64,000 bases of DNA from Sclerodactyla briareus (taxonomy: Eukaryota; Echinodermata; Holothuroidea; Dendrochirotida; Sclerodactylidae), in the NCBI GenBank assembly GCA_026419785.1, contig JAODTK010005583.1:186001-250000 (forward strand), written 5' to 3'. How positions within the stretch are numbered: position 1 is the stretch's first letter; every line of letters starts with the position of its first letter. Under the pieces are notes generated by a model, which made no database searches, was not told where the DNA came from, and saw only the letters and a list, made by a program, of their open reading frames with translations. Below are positions 9,890-23,420 of the stretch, one piece after another. A program made the position numbers and the translations under genes.

Positions 9890-10760
9890 CAGGGCTAATG
9901 TATTAACACTCCTGAAAACGGTATAACACGTTTAAAATTTGTCTTCTATATCTCATCATTTGGAGGTCGCAACTTTTCACTTTTTCCTTCGTCAGGATGG
10001 TCTGTGAGCAGTCGGAAGGCCATGTCGGTGTTCTTACAGACGGAAGATGAATGCCTCTGGTCCTCATCCTCGTCAGCATTGCACGCTTTTGCAGGGCAAA
10101 CTCCACGTTCTGTGCTTCGTCCTGAAAGTCCTCGTACAGGCTGTGCCCTTCCAGACAAATGGTCCATTACAGAAAGCCCTGATGACCTTCCTGGCTCCGC
10201 CTTGCCTTTAAGCACGTCGAAAAACACGAAGAAAGAGACCTGTGGTGAAAGGGCATCCAGGTGGATATGGGCATTGTCATCAATGTGTTGCCCGGCGTGG
10301 GGTATGTTCAGTTTATCTCATCCGCCACCAGACGGCCTTGATTTGTCTGGAAACCCCCCTGGTCATCCAACGGAAAAGGACGGACCAAATTTCCGGAGTA
10401 ATAGAGAGGAGAGCATTGCTCGCGGTTGCGGCGACTTCGATCAACTCAGTTAGCGGCGTCGTTGATGGGGCATAGGATGAGAGTGGAGCTTCGTGCCAAA
10501 AAGGGGAGTATGGCGTGAACAGTACCATGGCAGTCACATTCCGCCTTCGAGTCAGTGTCGTGAAACTGTTTTCGAAACAGACATTTTAAGAACAGTGGGC
10601 CCTTTGACATCCACCTCGGCGGCACAGGGGGCACGAAACGGTGGTGGCTCGCTTTACCCCCATCCGAGGAACACAGCTGCGAGTTGCAGGAACTCAAAAG
10701 TAGTCCGCGTGGACACTCGTTGGTCAGCCAGGGACAGATGCCAGATTATTGAGTAATGGT
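9890..10760. other. Unidentified GC-rich block with long open frames on both strands
   Basis: Clearly richer in GC than its surroundings. The plus strand has a 149-codon frame (10,004-10,453) and the minus strand a 93-codon frame (9,946-10,227) with an acidic DEDED stretch, plus 74-83-codon frames further right. Neither strand gives a family I recognise. The block could be a decayed coding fragment of a mobile element or a processed gene copy. Which strand was coding cannot be decided from the sequence. Confidence 0.35.
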
Positions 10761-11580
10761 AATATTTTACATTACAAATTAGGAAATTGGAGTCACAAAA
10801 TGCGAAGGGCAGTCAATACCAGGGCCACATGCAGATGTTAACAACCGACGTACACTGAGGTGTCACTAGTGTAATTATAGTCAGGCAAGTAGGTTTGAAC
10901 GTTGTATAGACTTCCGAATTGGTAAAGTTGTTTTGTTTTGTTCTGTATTAAAAAAGCAATCTTGTTTGATGATCTATGGTCAGGCGTGGTTTGCTCGGGA
11001 TGGGAATTTTGGAAAACAAAGAGTACATTTACGGTGTAGTAAAATACGAGGTAATTCTCGAAGTATACTTCGGGTCATTTCTTATTCATGTTAGGGGTTT
11101 CCAGACAATGGGAAACTAAACAAAAAATGTTGTTGACATGTTGTGTAGAAAACCTAGTGAAGGTATAAAGGTTTTCGTGATGACCGCGAGCTATCGAGGT
11201 CACGCTAAAAATAGCATAAGGTCAACACTTATTTTCATAACTTTCCTAAGTAAAACTCACACGCGATTGGCAATGTTCCACGTGACAGCAATCGTATTCT
11301 CACAGTGGAAAATGCATTCGCCAAACGGCTTGGGTAGCTATCATTAAGTTTTAATGTTTAATACATGTTGCCAAAATGCCAAAAAAATCCCACTGGGTAG
11401 ATGGGATAGCGGGTATTGAAAGTGAAAGTGGAGCGACCTCGGAATATCATATATTGCCTGAAATTTCGCACCAAGTAGAGAAATGCAACATGAAAAAAAA
11501 GATGTGGGGAGGATCGGAGCACCTTTGAATTTTAACACAAATTTTGGACCCACCCCTAATATTATACATATAATTACATT
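10760..11580. other. No recognisable feature
   Basis: AT-rich sequence with only short frames and no repeat that I could match elsewhere in the window. Confidence 0.45.
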
Positions 11581-11582
11581 AT

Positions 11583-11660
11583 ATAACATATAGATATATA
11601 TTCTATATATAATATATATATATATTATCTATATATAGATATTATAATATATAGTATATT

Positions 11661-11693
<33 letters not shown>

Positions 11694-11745
11694 CTAATAT
11701 ATATATTATATATATATATTAGATATAATATATATATATAATATA
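11583..11745. repeat. (TA)n microsatellite
   Basis: About 160 bp of near-pure TA repeats with scattered interruptions such as TAGATATA. Confidence 0.9.
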
Positions 11746-11749
11746 TGGT

Positions 11750-12755
11750 CAGCTGATAAATTGAAGGACAAACGGCGAACAGGCGAATCATGCAGTTAAC
11801 GAGGCCATATGCTATAGGTGATAATCCATGAGAACCATGGACCGATCAAGTTCTTTCAGACAGATCAGTGAATATACCGTGGGTGGTGGAGAGGTTGGTC
11901 ATGCTAAACATTAGAAGCACTAGAGCACATATAGGAGAAACAGGTCACATATTTATAATTCACATGACGATTGCTCCATCACACAAAATATCTTTCACCG
12001 AACTGTCTAAAAGCAGTGGTTTGCTCTATTAAACCATATGAGCTTACTAAAATCAACGATCTCGGTTCTTTCTTTTCCTTCAACAGTATTCGATTGCTCA
12101 TTCATATTGTTAATTCAGGTATGGTCAATACCGTTAATTTACTTCAGAGTATTGGGGATTTTACCCCGCAGTGAATTCTTGGAAAAATCTGCCTTCGAGC
12201 CCGGATATTCATCCTATGGATTGCATCTGCGCTGTACACTAAGCTCTAAATTCGTGGGTGTCAAATATTATATTTCAACTTGCGCAATTTCTACCTTGCC
12301 GAGCCTCCAAAGGTCTAGTGTAGACTTCCGATTCCCGCGAACAAAGAATGCCATTTGTAGGATCATACGTACGATGAACAAACGCCAGTCAGACAGACGC
12401 TAATACCGAACAATTTCCATCTCAGTTGGTTTGTTCGATTTCGTCCATTCTATTATCTCCTTCACCATGACTGCAATTCATCAGATTTTTACTCAACTAT
12501 CTAAATCCTGGAACGTCACCTCTGAGTTTGAAACTATTTCTGATGTCGTCTTGGACTTACAAACCGATCACTATTTGGCGGGAGAGTCGTTCTGACGCTA
12601 TGTAAAAAAGGTTGTCCAATTTGATTGCCCTTAACTGTAGTTTGCTCGCCTGTAAAAAACGGCTGTAGCACCACACGTGCCACCGAAAAGAATGTTCAAC
12701 CGCACATTTTATTTCGATTATTCTCTGACGGCCTCGTCATGTTCCATGATACAAT
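11750..12755. other. No recognisable feature
   Basis: Contains a 121-codon frame (12,038-12,403) without recognisable motifs. Composition gives no coding signal, so it is not called a gene. Confidence 0.4.
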
Positions 12756-12756
12756 G

Positions 12757-13063
12757 TTCCTTGATATTTGGTAACAAAGACTAAGACTAGGATTCCAGGA
12801 AAACAGATGAACAAGTTGCATATGTCTGGCAAGGGGATATAGAATTCTCCATAGATTGGCCCCATGTTACATTTCTCAGAATGCCGACATTAATATTCCC
12901 TCGTGGAAGCAGCTGGGAGTTCTCCGTTCTCATCTGCGTGAAAACTAATTCCCGAGGAATGAGCGATCGACTATACTGTGATTGATTACGAGATTATTAT
13001 AAGTGCTGCCTCTTTGATGGAGGTACTTAATCCCTCATGTAATGAAACAAAAGAATACATGCC
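12757..13063 (+). repeat. Dispersed repeat, copy 2 (~305 bp)
   Basis: Direct-orientation partner of 2,405-2,738, about 10.3 kb away. The two copies differ by many single-base indels and substitutions. The right limits agree (after GAATACATGC), suggesting a true element end. Confidence 0.75.
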
Positions 13064-13064
13064 A

Positions 13065-16000
13065 TGCAAGTTTTAATTTAGATGAATAACTCATGCTCAA
13101 CAACGCATATGCAAGATCATATTGTCACAGTATGATAAGAGTTTTTCGGAGATTATCGGAAGCCCACAAATATGGAAAGTTCAGCATGTAGAAAACATGA
13201 ACTATGCGATCTGTATCAATAGACAAAAAGCTTCGGAGAAGACGAATCGCTAGTTAGCTAACTTTGGGTCCATCAGTGATAGTTTTATGATTGAACAGTA
13301 GCATAAGAACCATATCGTTCCCTGGACATTGGGAGGAGAATTAAATTCAACGGGGAACGTAGTCGGAGTCTGAACATAAAGGCACTGATTGTGCCTAGAT
13401 TTCCGTCTTACACCAGATAACTAAGTGTCTAATTTAAGTAATGATGATTCTGTAAGTATTTATAAGATGTTCGAAAGGATACCGGACATTGTTGTATGCA
13501 CAACATTCGGTGATGTTCGATTAGGATTTTGTGGTTTGTTCAGAATCAATGCAGTGAACCGATGGTAATAAAAACTTCCCATTGGGATGCCAAGAGATGG
13601 ATGTCATATATTCGTATTTTAGAAGGTGAAACTTAGTCATATGTTAAGTACTATGAACGTGTTTTTGCAAGGCAATGGGTTGGGAATCCATAGATTCAGA
13701 ACTGTATGGTTCGGTGGAAAGGTCTTCATTATTCCCAACAGCTCGCATGAAGAAGGGATTCTTTGGAGTCTATTTGCACTGGCGTATCATCTCCGATTCG
13801 TGACACGTTCCACATATTTTTTAGGCTGTCCTTCCAGGTACGGCCTGTCTCCTTTACGGACTCACTAGTGCATCACTGCCGTATAAAACACGGGGTACCT
13901 TTGCTTTCGGCTATCGTGCAATTTTGAAGACATTTGTTCTGAACATCTTCTATGCAAAACGATTTGAAGCTCATTCAGACGTGTTTTGCTCTGGTGAATC
14001 CGTACTTAGATGATGTCATACAGCATCTAACCTATGCAACGTATAACTACTACACTCGGTAGGGATCTCCAGGTGACAACAGCAATAAAGCTGTAGCAAA
14101 CATCCGTCATTATTGAAAGGTTGCCCTTTCCAACGAATCTGTTATATCTTTTGTTAACATGATAACCTCAGAACAAAAGGCACATGTTAGTTCGGGAGGC
14201 TTATCGAGGCCGAACATGAATAAACGGCAAAATTGAAAAAGTCACGCCCATGCGATTCTCCGCATATTCTACTAAATTGTGCTATATGGGTTGTTAGTTG
14301 ATTACGATGAATGTCAAGATCCATTTTTTCACTCTAAGATAAATTTGTCGTGCAGCTAGGTGCAGTTGAACTAGGTCAATACCCTGTAGCGGAAACAAAC
14401 ACTACCGTGACATACTGATGGAGCTGTTATCCATACTGATGGCGTGATCTCCACGCGATTAACATCAATATCCGTTGGTGTGGTAACCCTAATAACGAGC
14501 CAGGATATATCGCCGGTGACGGCTTAAACTTCCCGCAACGAGCCAACAAGTACACATATACCAATCTAACAACCTCGCCCTGCTTATTTGGACTTGACAT
14601 TAGACGCAGAGTTTCAGAAGAAGAGAAGCCAACCCAGTCGGACCGTCCACATCGCATCATTTGGGACAAATGAACGCTTTCTCGAGCTGTCAGGGCTTAC
14701 TTCAAGCAGGATGGCAAAATCAGCAAATACTAAGAATCTCTCTCATTATTTAACCCCCTTCCTTAACGAAATAGGTCATTGACACAGAACTATAAATTCA
14801 CATAAATGCTATTCACATCCCCATAGTTTTCTTTACCGATCATTCATCAAATCTGAGAAGAGTTCATACTGGAAGGTATTTCCCAAGGAAATGAACAATA
14901 AACGGAAAGTGGAGCACTTTAACAGTTTAATAAGACGCAATCGCGGTTCTTCTCCTGTGAAATTCGGCGAAACTTGCTTCTTCCCTGTACGCCAATGCGC
15001 AGACGCAAGCACACTATAAGCGAAAGCAAATGAGGCAAAGGTTGTTCCGTAATCGGCCTAATGAATCATTTATTCACGAAGTTAAGCCGAGCGCTATTGA
15101 TATATGTCCATATCGGCTGTCTTTCCACATGAATGAATGCCGAAAAAATGTTATCGTCTTTTGTTTTCCATCTCAAACTACCATCCAGTGAACTATGTTT
15201 CATTGATTAATACTGTGCAACACTGATTTCTTTTACCTAATTCAGTGTGATTAACTAACATTTAGGTTTCCAGTAATGAAACGAATCTGATTCATTCCTG
15301 CTCCCTAACAAGACCTAATAACACACAGGAGTTTTCCGGTCGAAATAATCCTAAAACCGATTTATATTGGCCTAATTGTTTGCACGAACCATAGATTCAA
15401 GTCTGTCGACTGCAGCTGACGCCCATGGCGACACAGTCAGCACGTGATTTTCTGCATGTATCCTCTAAAATGGAGTGTCTGTAATGTGTTGTTCAGTAGC
15501 GGGATAAAACTATTTCACTCTTATGTGTTAGTTTTATAAGAGCTACTCGCCTAAAATTATGCGCATTGCACTTGTTGGTTAAGCTGCTTGTACATCATAT
15601 ATTCAGATGTGTCGCTCCTGAACCCCTTCTACATTTCCACTATGATTTCCATCGAGTAGTGACTGCTCTTCTCCTTTATTGTATATCGTCTAGTATTCGT
15701 AGTACGTCATGTATTGGACGATAAATCTCGTTTTCTCTCTTGCAATTCTCCCTATTTTGGCCCCTACTCACATACAAAACACTTATGCAATGATCTGTCA
15801 AGGACCTAATCTGCTTTATGTTTGGGATCTTGTCATGGGGCCATTACGTAAATCCGGAACAAGAACAGTCCATGAATCACTGAACCTTTTGCATATCGAC
15901 AACTGTCAACTGTATTAAACACACCGTATTGTTAGCCATAATATTTACCCGATGAAAGCTTGAGAATGCGAGATGTCAGATTGTTACTGTATGATGCAGA

Positions 16001-16655
16001 CCATCACAAGAAGAAATAAACCATTGACATGATGCCGTACAAAATAAAGCATTCACGTTGCAGGGAGACGTACAAGTATGACCTTAGGGTACATGCGGGA
16101 GAGATGCTCAGCCTTTCTCATTGCAGATCCCCATCTAATCTAATCGGGGGCTCTCATTGATAGTCAAGTGCAAGGATGTGAAACTTGAGTTGTAGCTTAA
16201 CATAATTAGCAATTCGAGAAAGTGAGAGGACTCGTAATGTCTGCATTTGAAGTACAAAGATATGATTTGATTATTTATTATGTATTTCGAAAATTATGTA
16301 TTATAAATTCTTATTTATAACAAGCGTCCTGTCCTATTACAGTTTGATTCAATGTTATACATCCTTGCCTAACAATGCGAGTAACTTTCCGAGCCAAAGC
16401 AATGATAAGGGCCTGTCTTCCTAATGTAAATATACATTCCAGTTGTGCGTTTCACTACATACATACAAAGGTCATTCAGTACTCTGATGCTCCGATAAAA
16501 ACATAAACTATATCCGGTCAATTTCGCGCTAGTGAAACGCGAGCCGACAATTCGGCGGCGGTATTGATCAAAATTATTGCATTGTTGAACGTCATTGTAC
16601 CTAACCCCATCTCAAGCACAGTCATTAACCCTAACAAACCCTAACGTCAGCAAAT
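13065..16655. other. No recognisable feature
   Basis: About 3.6 kb of plain AT-rich sequence. Frames up to 80 codons are present but none carries a motif or a matching frame in the neighbourhood. Confidence 0.45.
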
Positions 16656-16661
16656 CCGCAC

Positions 16662-16735
16662 TTGAACCAGTGGTGTGACCCAGGAGGGGGGGGGGGATCA
16701 GAACCCCCACCCCCCTCGACCCAAGCAAGTATGAC
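16662..16735 (+). mobile_element. G-tract element end with CAGTGGTG start
   Basis: CAGTGGTGTGACCCAGGAGG followed by a run of G, then C-runs. The start resembles the minus-strand block at 3,385-3,475 and similar non-autonomous hAT-like ends. Only one end is seen. A short CCCTAA-like stretch (about 16,628-16,646) lies just upstream. Confidence 0.3.
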
Positions 16736-16923
16736 CCAATCAATTTTAACACAAAAATTGATTTGTGCAGTTCAGTAGAGGATTACGCTGTTATTAGCAA
16801 TATTGTTGGATTAATATATATATATACACAGCTAGTACCGCTCATTGTCGTGAACTCAAGTAGCGATCCCACGAATGAATATGGGCCTCTTTGCACAAAA
16901 CACGTCACTGGAGAGCGAAAGTT

Positions 16924-16960
16924 CCCCCCCCCCCCCCCCCACACACACCACACACACTGA
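16924..16960. repeat. Poly(C)-(CA)n tract
   Basis: A run of about 18 C followed by imperfect CA repeats. Confidence 0.85.
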
Positions 16961-16964
16961 AAAT

Positions 16965-18545
16965 CATTAGAAAACGGAACATGTGCAGTAGGAGACCTGA
17001 TTACTTGATAATTGCAATTGTTTTATTGAAAACGGTACGCAAGCGATTGGCAGATCTCGTATGTAAACACACAGCACGTCACGGAATCTGTACGTTGCCA
17101 TGGCAATGCGTCCATGAATTTAGGATAGTATCCGATATTTGGGGTATTTGCCTTTACTCGTTTGTGGAAAATTGATCTCGAAAACTCCCAAAACAGGAGT
17201 AGGTTGTCATCAGTTGTGACCCCGCCCAGCATTCGCCTAATTTTAGTTGTGGAAAAAGTGATATTCTCACGGCTCTTTGGCATGGGGAAATCCGAATTGG
17301 TGCTTTGAGTTATTACTCCAAATCTGTCTATGTTTGTTCTTTATACTCGTCCGAATTCACGGTGTACGTCAGATATAAAGAACCGGTTACGGTTTAACTA
17401 TACTGTGACGTTGTACTGTACGATTTTCACGAAGAACTGAACCGATAATTTTCCCCTCGGTCGTCCGGGCCCACGTGATACAGTCAGTGCACTCTTAATA
17501 TTGTGGAACCAACCCGATGCTGATAAGCCCCTCGCTAAATTCATTTGCTCAGTTTTCATTCATCGGAACCTATACGTTGTCTTCATATGACGCACTCCCC
17601 AATGTGAAAATAGTGCGTTTCAGACAATTTAAGACACAATTTGGAGAAAGCATTCAAGTGTATTTCGTTCATTGGAATTGTATAATTGAATTTACATTCT
17701 TATATATTATTCATATGAGCACATCTCGTTAAATATTCAGCCTACATTAGAAAACTTGTGAATCGTTACAAGAAGAGTGATTAGTTGGTAACAGTACTGT
17801 TACCAGTACTCCAAACAATAATAAGAGAGTGACTTAGGACTAAGTACAAGTAATTGGCCCAGAGTAAATCGACTACTGTACACGCCACGCTCCACCGAAC
17901 ATCACTTCATGCATGTGGCTACAGTTTCCAGTAACCAACTGCTAGTTACGAGCTGCGCTCAACCAGGAAGGACATGTGTCTGATAGAAAGCCATGTGATA
18001 TACGCTTGAGGAGGGGAAGCGCTTTGACCGCGTAACAGCACCAAACTCGAACTTCAAGGAATAGCTTAAGACTGAAAGAATGTATGAGATTTCACAGATT
18101 CACAGATTCAAGTTTGCATTGTGGTCGCATAGAAGTAACTCTTTCTTTCTCCTTCGACATCACAAAAAAAAGTGTCTTATTGTAAGTCAGTCACATTGTC
18201 ACTGTCCCATTGAATGAAAGAAGTTTCCGGCTGGATGTCCTTATAATTGTGCTAGCAGCAGTCAGTTCTCCTTCGGTTACAGCGCTTTGGCGAAACCCTC
18301 CGGAGTTATAAATGCGTCCCGATTAGGGAAGTGTAGCAACTTCAATGGCTTCCTTTTCCAAAATATGTCAACCTTAAAATGCCGCCTCTTCATACGTCTT
18401 TCTTTTTTCATATTGCGCGCAATCTGACTGTCATTGGTTTTGTTTGTTCGTGTCCCGGTTAAAGTGAACAGGGGAACATTGCAGCAAGAACCTAACAGGA
18501 CTAGCTCATGTAGTGGCATGTTACAAGCAATGGATCTCAACAACA
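16965..18545. other. No recognisable feature apart from one palindrome
   Basis: The perfect 18-bp palindrome GGTAACAGTACTGTTACC lies at 17,788-17,805. Nothing else stands out. Confidence 0.4.
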
Positions 18546-18548
18546 AGC

Positions 18549-18550
<2 letters not shown>

Positions 18551-18597
<47 letters not shown>
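18551..18597. repeat. (TAA)n microsatellite
   Basis: About 16 perfect TAA units. On the minus strand this gives a run of tyrosine codons in an open frame, which is a repeat artefact and not a protein. Confidence 0.95.
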
Positions 18598-19025
18598 GGC
18601 CTCCGAGTCCAGAGCAGTTACATATCTGTAAGGCTGAGCCTGGAGGAACAACAAACAATCGAGCAGGTTTAAGTATATGTTATTGATAATATTTATAATA
18701 AGCAAATGTTAATAATAATGGCTAATAATAAAAAAGAAATATCAGTATATGAATACTGATACTCACTGAGTGATGCATGCACGGCCTTGAAGCCCTGCAA
18801 TGGAGAAAAAAAGCAATATGTGTCAGTAAATTAAACAAGTGATATTTCAGTTTACGTTTGAAAGTCTCCGAGGCTATTGCGTCATGTGATGTCTCTGGAG
18901 ATAATTCCTCGCAGTTGGTCCTCTCCGGGGAATAGTTATTTCGTGCGGTTTGCGGTCGGGGAGTATCGCAATTGATAGGTAGAACGGAGATAGTGGGTTG
19001 ACGGAGGGGGATCTATAAGATACTA

Positions 19026-19253
19026 CAATCTTGGACAAAATTTACCTTGGGACACCACCCGCTCCCCCGTTCAATGTTCGTTGTCTGCAGCGGCAGAAGT
19101 TAACAAAGTGCAAGTTAACAAATTGCAACATTGTTAGGGGAGGGGGTGGGGGATGTACCTAAGTGTTCCCGGGCACGTACTCATGCCCACCATCGACATA
19201 GGTCTCTCTGCTCGGAAATTAATGCAAGGTCCCAACTATTTTGTCCAAGATTG
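19026..19253. mobile_element. Mariner-like MITE (228 bp)
   Basis: Terminal inverted repeats CAATCTTGGACAAAAT at both ends, extended by an imperfect TACCTTGGGAC / GTTGGGACCT match. TA dinucleotides flank both sides (19,024-19,025 and 19,254-19,255), as expected for Tc1/mariner target duplication. The interior is G-rich near 19,130-19,155 and has no transposase. The near-perfect termini suggest a fairly young insertion compared with the other elements here. Confidence 0.8.
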
Positions 19254-19255
19254 TA

Positions 19256-22200
19256 GGTGTTCGGCCTCCGTCGAAGCCATAACGTCCAGAATCGTCAGAT
19301 CTTATACACGAGGCGAAAACGGACTGAAGGCCGAAGGAGGGTTTTGAGAACCGGGGTAATAACGGGAGTGATATGTGATTTAGGAGGACGGTGCGTTACA
19401 ATTCTGGTGGCAGCAATGTAGATATGCTGTACAGTGAGTAATAAATGGGATATTATATAATAGACTGTACAGAAATTATTCAGTAGAAGCAAATGATGGT
19501 ATTTGGGAATTCTACCAGTTGGATGTATATCAGTCTATAACGTACCCTCCAAACTTACGAAGGTTGTGTTTGTGTGTCATTAGGTCGAGATGATCATCAA
19601 TGAAAAAGCACCGAGATTGCGAGATGCGAAATTTTAATTTAAAGGTTCATGCCATCAGTAATGTCAGAACTAATCAACAGAGTGAAAAGCTGTGCGATTT
19701 ATGGAAGTCCAAATGAGCATTTAGCAATAATAAGATTTCTGATCAGAAAACAGTTCAGTTTTTCAAGCTGAAACGCAAAAATTCATTAGAAACAACATCC
19801 ATCTGAATCCCGCCCGAGCGCTTGCAAATTTTCGTCAAAGGAAGCGCTATTTGAAATAGCCTAGAGGGCATGGGTCGTCCTGACTACAAGAAACTAATGA
19901 TAAGGGAACGCGCGTACGTCTGCTGGCAAGACGTAAACAACCTACATGGAAGTTCAACGTGTGATTCGCATTTAGTCGTCATTGATTACAGGTATGCATG
20001 ACCCACTCACTGGCTACAAGTTAACACACGTGAGCAGCACAGTGCCAGTATTCAGCTGTACATTGCAGAGCCAGGCACTGCCATTTCGGCTAATGCGTTG
20101 AAATTGGTAACAGATATAGCGAACCACTGAAACTTCTCCTCTCCACACACACTTGTTTACTGGGTTGTCCCCATCGGGAATGCGGTAAAACGATGGATTA
20201 TTCGTCGATCGTCGATCGCATAAACAAGTGTAATTCCATAACCTACAGTAGGCCTACATTTTAATCCCATGAATGAATGGACTTGATTCACTAGATAGTC
20301 GATATAATAGTTGGCAATTCACTGCTTTCGCTAGATTCCATCCATTTAAAACAAGTTCCAGGCTGCGCATTGCTTCAGGATTTATGCAAAACCGGGGCAT
20401 TTTGTGGGGACGGCAGGCAGGAAATAGTTAAGAGCTATTTGTTGTCGTGGTCACTGTGTTGGGCTACAATCTTTGCAAAGAAAGTTGAACACAAACATTG
20501 AGAGGCACGCGCAAAATCGTTTGGTTTGAAAAATTCGATCGAACGGCCTAATTCACAATATTGAATTCCCGATTATGTATTAGAATCGTTGTATATTAAT
20601 GTAAAAATAATTATATGGGCCCAGGAACAAAACATGTCAGTTTGCAGGTTTTTGCAGAAAAGCTATTTATCGCCCAGCTCGCCAGGCTATAGATCTCTGC
20701 TTCCCGTCGAGGGAAGAACGACGAGTCGAGTGACAAGAACCGACGCGACTAAGTCGGATTAGTTTAGAAAAAAGCCACATGGGGGCATTCGCGGGCGGAA
20801 TTTGATTCCCCCCTCCCCTAATCAGTATAGACGAGTTATATTAGGTTAATTCAGGTGAGGTGGATAGGTTCTTGGGAGAAGTGAAAACTATATACAGACC
20901 TATGCGCCACCGATAATGTCTTATCGAACGACATTCGAGGTAGACAAACGATGGGTAGATTTAGATCTTTTGTTTTGTATCGTATCACGCTAGCACGTGC
21001 AGCATATGAGTGACTTGTGAAGAAGTTAGTGAGACGTATGTGGCAGACCTATCGACAAGTCTTTCTGGAGGACACGATGAAGTGATACTCATATGGTGCG
21101 TCAGCGTAACCAGCCTCACCTTAACACTAGGTTGCGACGAGTCCCTATTGATCAGTGACAGTGACAGAGACAGTGTATCAGTGTTTTACCGACTTTTAGA
21201 CTTCTCTCGAATAGACACATTGACAAGTAGGTATCACATGATGCAGTGGGTTGTATCAATGATAGCATAGTAAGAGTTAATGATGATATGAAATGCCTTA
21301 TGGGCTTTATACATAACGAATATCTCGCGCGCTATACAAATGTAATCCCTTAGTGAGCAAATATAGCAATGTGTGAGAATGGATTCACGTTCGTTGATAC
21401 CTAACTTGCAAATTGAAAATGCATCTATATCTTGCATCAGTAATGACACGAATCTTATTTCTCATCTGCGCGACAGAAACGGCATTATTATTTATATTGG
21501 CATGGCGCACGATTATAGCGTTCCCCTTTTCCGACCTGACGGAAGTGAGTGGATAGACATTAGTTAAACATATCACTAGTTCATGATAAAGTGAAGGGGG
21601 TACAACCGGTATTCTATTCCTGACATCGGCCACAACGATTGCAGTTGCAAGTATTTATATCGTTTGGTGACCGATGAGAAACGAGTGCCCTCATCGAACA
21701 CGCAAATACAGCAATATCCTGCGAAAACAAACACGTGTACAAATCGGACAGTTTAATTCGAATCTCGAGCGTTGTGAGCAATTTAAGCGGATGCAGTACT
21801 ATACATCGCTCTTCGTCAACGAATCCGAAAGAGCCATAGCAACGTCGGCTCGACGTTTTATGAGTTCCTAAATCTGTGAGAGGTAATTGCCTTAAGATCA
21901 ATTTCGAAATGTGCTTAAAAATCGTTTTCGGAATGGGGTAATGCGACACACTCTTGTCGAGAGCGTGTTAATTTAAGAAAATATATGAGGCAAAATGCGA
22001 GAATTTCTGGAAATACCTCGGTCAGGCAAGCCGAAGATTACGGGATTGAAATTAAACATCGCTATGTGTTATGTTACTAAAGATCCTTTTGTATGTGCGA
22101 GTGAGGCCAGGTATAACACTAATGGGAGTTATGGTGGGTTTCGCATCCGGTGGCGAATCGGGCAAGCCCAAATACGAGCAATCAATGTCGTTTTTCCCGC

Positions 22201-22540
22201 GCCTATGTTCAAAGTATCGGGAATAATTCGATTAGTTTCAGCTTCCAGTCCAGGAGCGTGACCCCGACTGAATGGAAATGAGGATTCATTGCTACTGTAG
22301 ATATGAAGAATAGAATCATCTTGGATGGGATCCAATCAACAGATTTCCCAGATAATTATGGGTAGTAGTGGCAGCGTTTTCAATGAACCCGGATGTATTT
22401 TCTCAGAACGTACGTATGGGGAAACACAAAGCGTCTTAATCTGCCTTCAATGGAACAGGCAAATTCGGGGTTCTCGTTTGGTTTTCAAACTTGTCCATGG
22501 TTTGCCGACTACTTTTTGAATGTTTAATACCACCGATAAT
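19256..22540. other. No recognisable feature
   Basis: Frames up to 111 codons (minus, 21,614-21,949) occur but overlap frames on the other strand and show no motif. No repeats could be matched. Confidence 0.4.
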
Positions 22541-22559
22541 AATTAAAATATTTATTTTT

Positions 22560-22765
22560 CCATATAGCGCCTCCCTGATTACAGAAGTAATACAAAGCGC
22601 GTACACACAAAAAGCCATGAGAAAAAACCGAAAAGCAGAAATAGGAACGAAGGTTAAGCTCTGTAAAGCGCTTGGAGCATTACGGTGGAAGACATATATA
22701 AGTATCGATATATTATTATTATCAATATAAATACATACGGAATGAAAACAACCAGCAAGAAGAAG
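22560..22765 (+). mobile_element. Possible short non-autonomous element with ATT-repeat end
   Basis: Contains CATATAGCGCC, GTAAAGCGCTTGGAGCATTA and a (TAT/ATT)n end, a pattern seen at the ends of many short deuterostome repeats. A related TATATAGCGCTT segment starts at 23,030. Limits and class are uncertain. It is followed by (AGA)n at 22,759-22,776. Confidence 0.35.
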
Positions 22766-23024
22766 AAGAAGAAGAATTCGTTGCGAAATTTGCAGGGTAA
22801 GTGAGTTTGGCTTCTCATAAGTTCCTTCAATTCCTTATAAGAAACACATGGACTGGATACATTAATTATCCGAGCCAGTGTCTAATAACACAATAAACAG
22901 ACTCCGGAAAAACAGATTGAAATAGTCGTAACCTTGGGATATGTGGATCCGTTCTTTCTGAAAATGTTCTGAGTTAATTTTTTCAGTGAAAAATTATACT
23001 GAATTGATAATAATAATAATTAAG

Positions 23025-23420
23025 TTCTTATATAGCGCTTCATACAGTACGTAGTAGAGTCTCAACTGCTCAAAGCGAGGAAAGGACGTTGCCCCCCATG
23101 CCAATGGCAATGTTCGGCCCGCACCATAGTTCCACCTCGAGTTATACACGCCTGGCAACTGCTAATGCCCCCCCCCCCCCAAAAAAAAAAAAAAAAAAAA
23201 TCCCGAGGAACATATCGTCAGAAGGCTGCGTTATCAGCGCGCTGTGTACAAATGCCCATCAGGGTTCCCAATAACGCCTGAGTGGGATGAGACAACGTGG
23301 CTTGAAGGGCCTTGCCCAAAGATGCACGGAGGTCCCCGGTCGGCGATTGAAACCCCACGATCACTAGTCCTAAGGCCATCACCGGGATTTGTTTCAAGGA
23401 CAACAGGTGGGTATGTGACG
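23025..23420 (+). repeat. Repeat-like block with TATATAGCGCTT start and C/A homopolymers
   Basis: Starts with AAT repeats and TATATAGCGCTTC, has CTCAAAGCGAGG, a C12-A20 homopolymer at 23,169-23,200, then a GC-richer part. The pattern suggests a decayed short mobile element. The open frames on both strands overlap and are not convincing. Confidence 0.35.

Noticed and set aside
18277-18705. 142-codon minus-strand frame with a poly-tyrosine run
   Set aside because: The tyrosines come from a (TAA)n microsatellite; no other protein feature is present.
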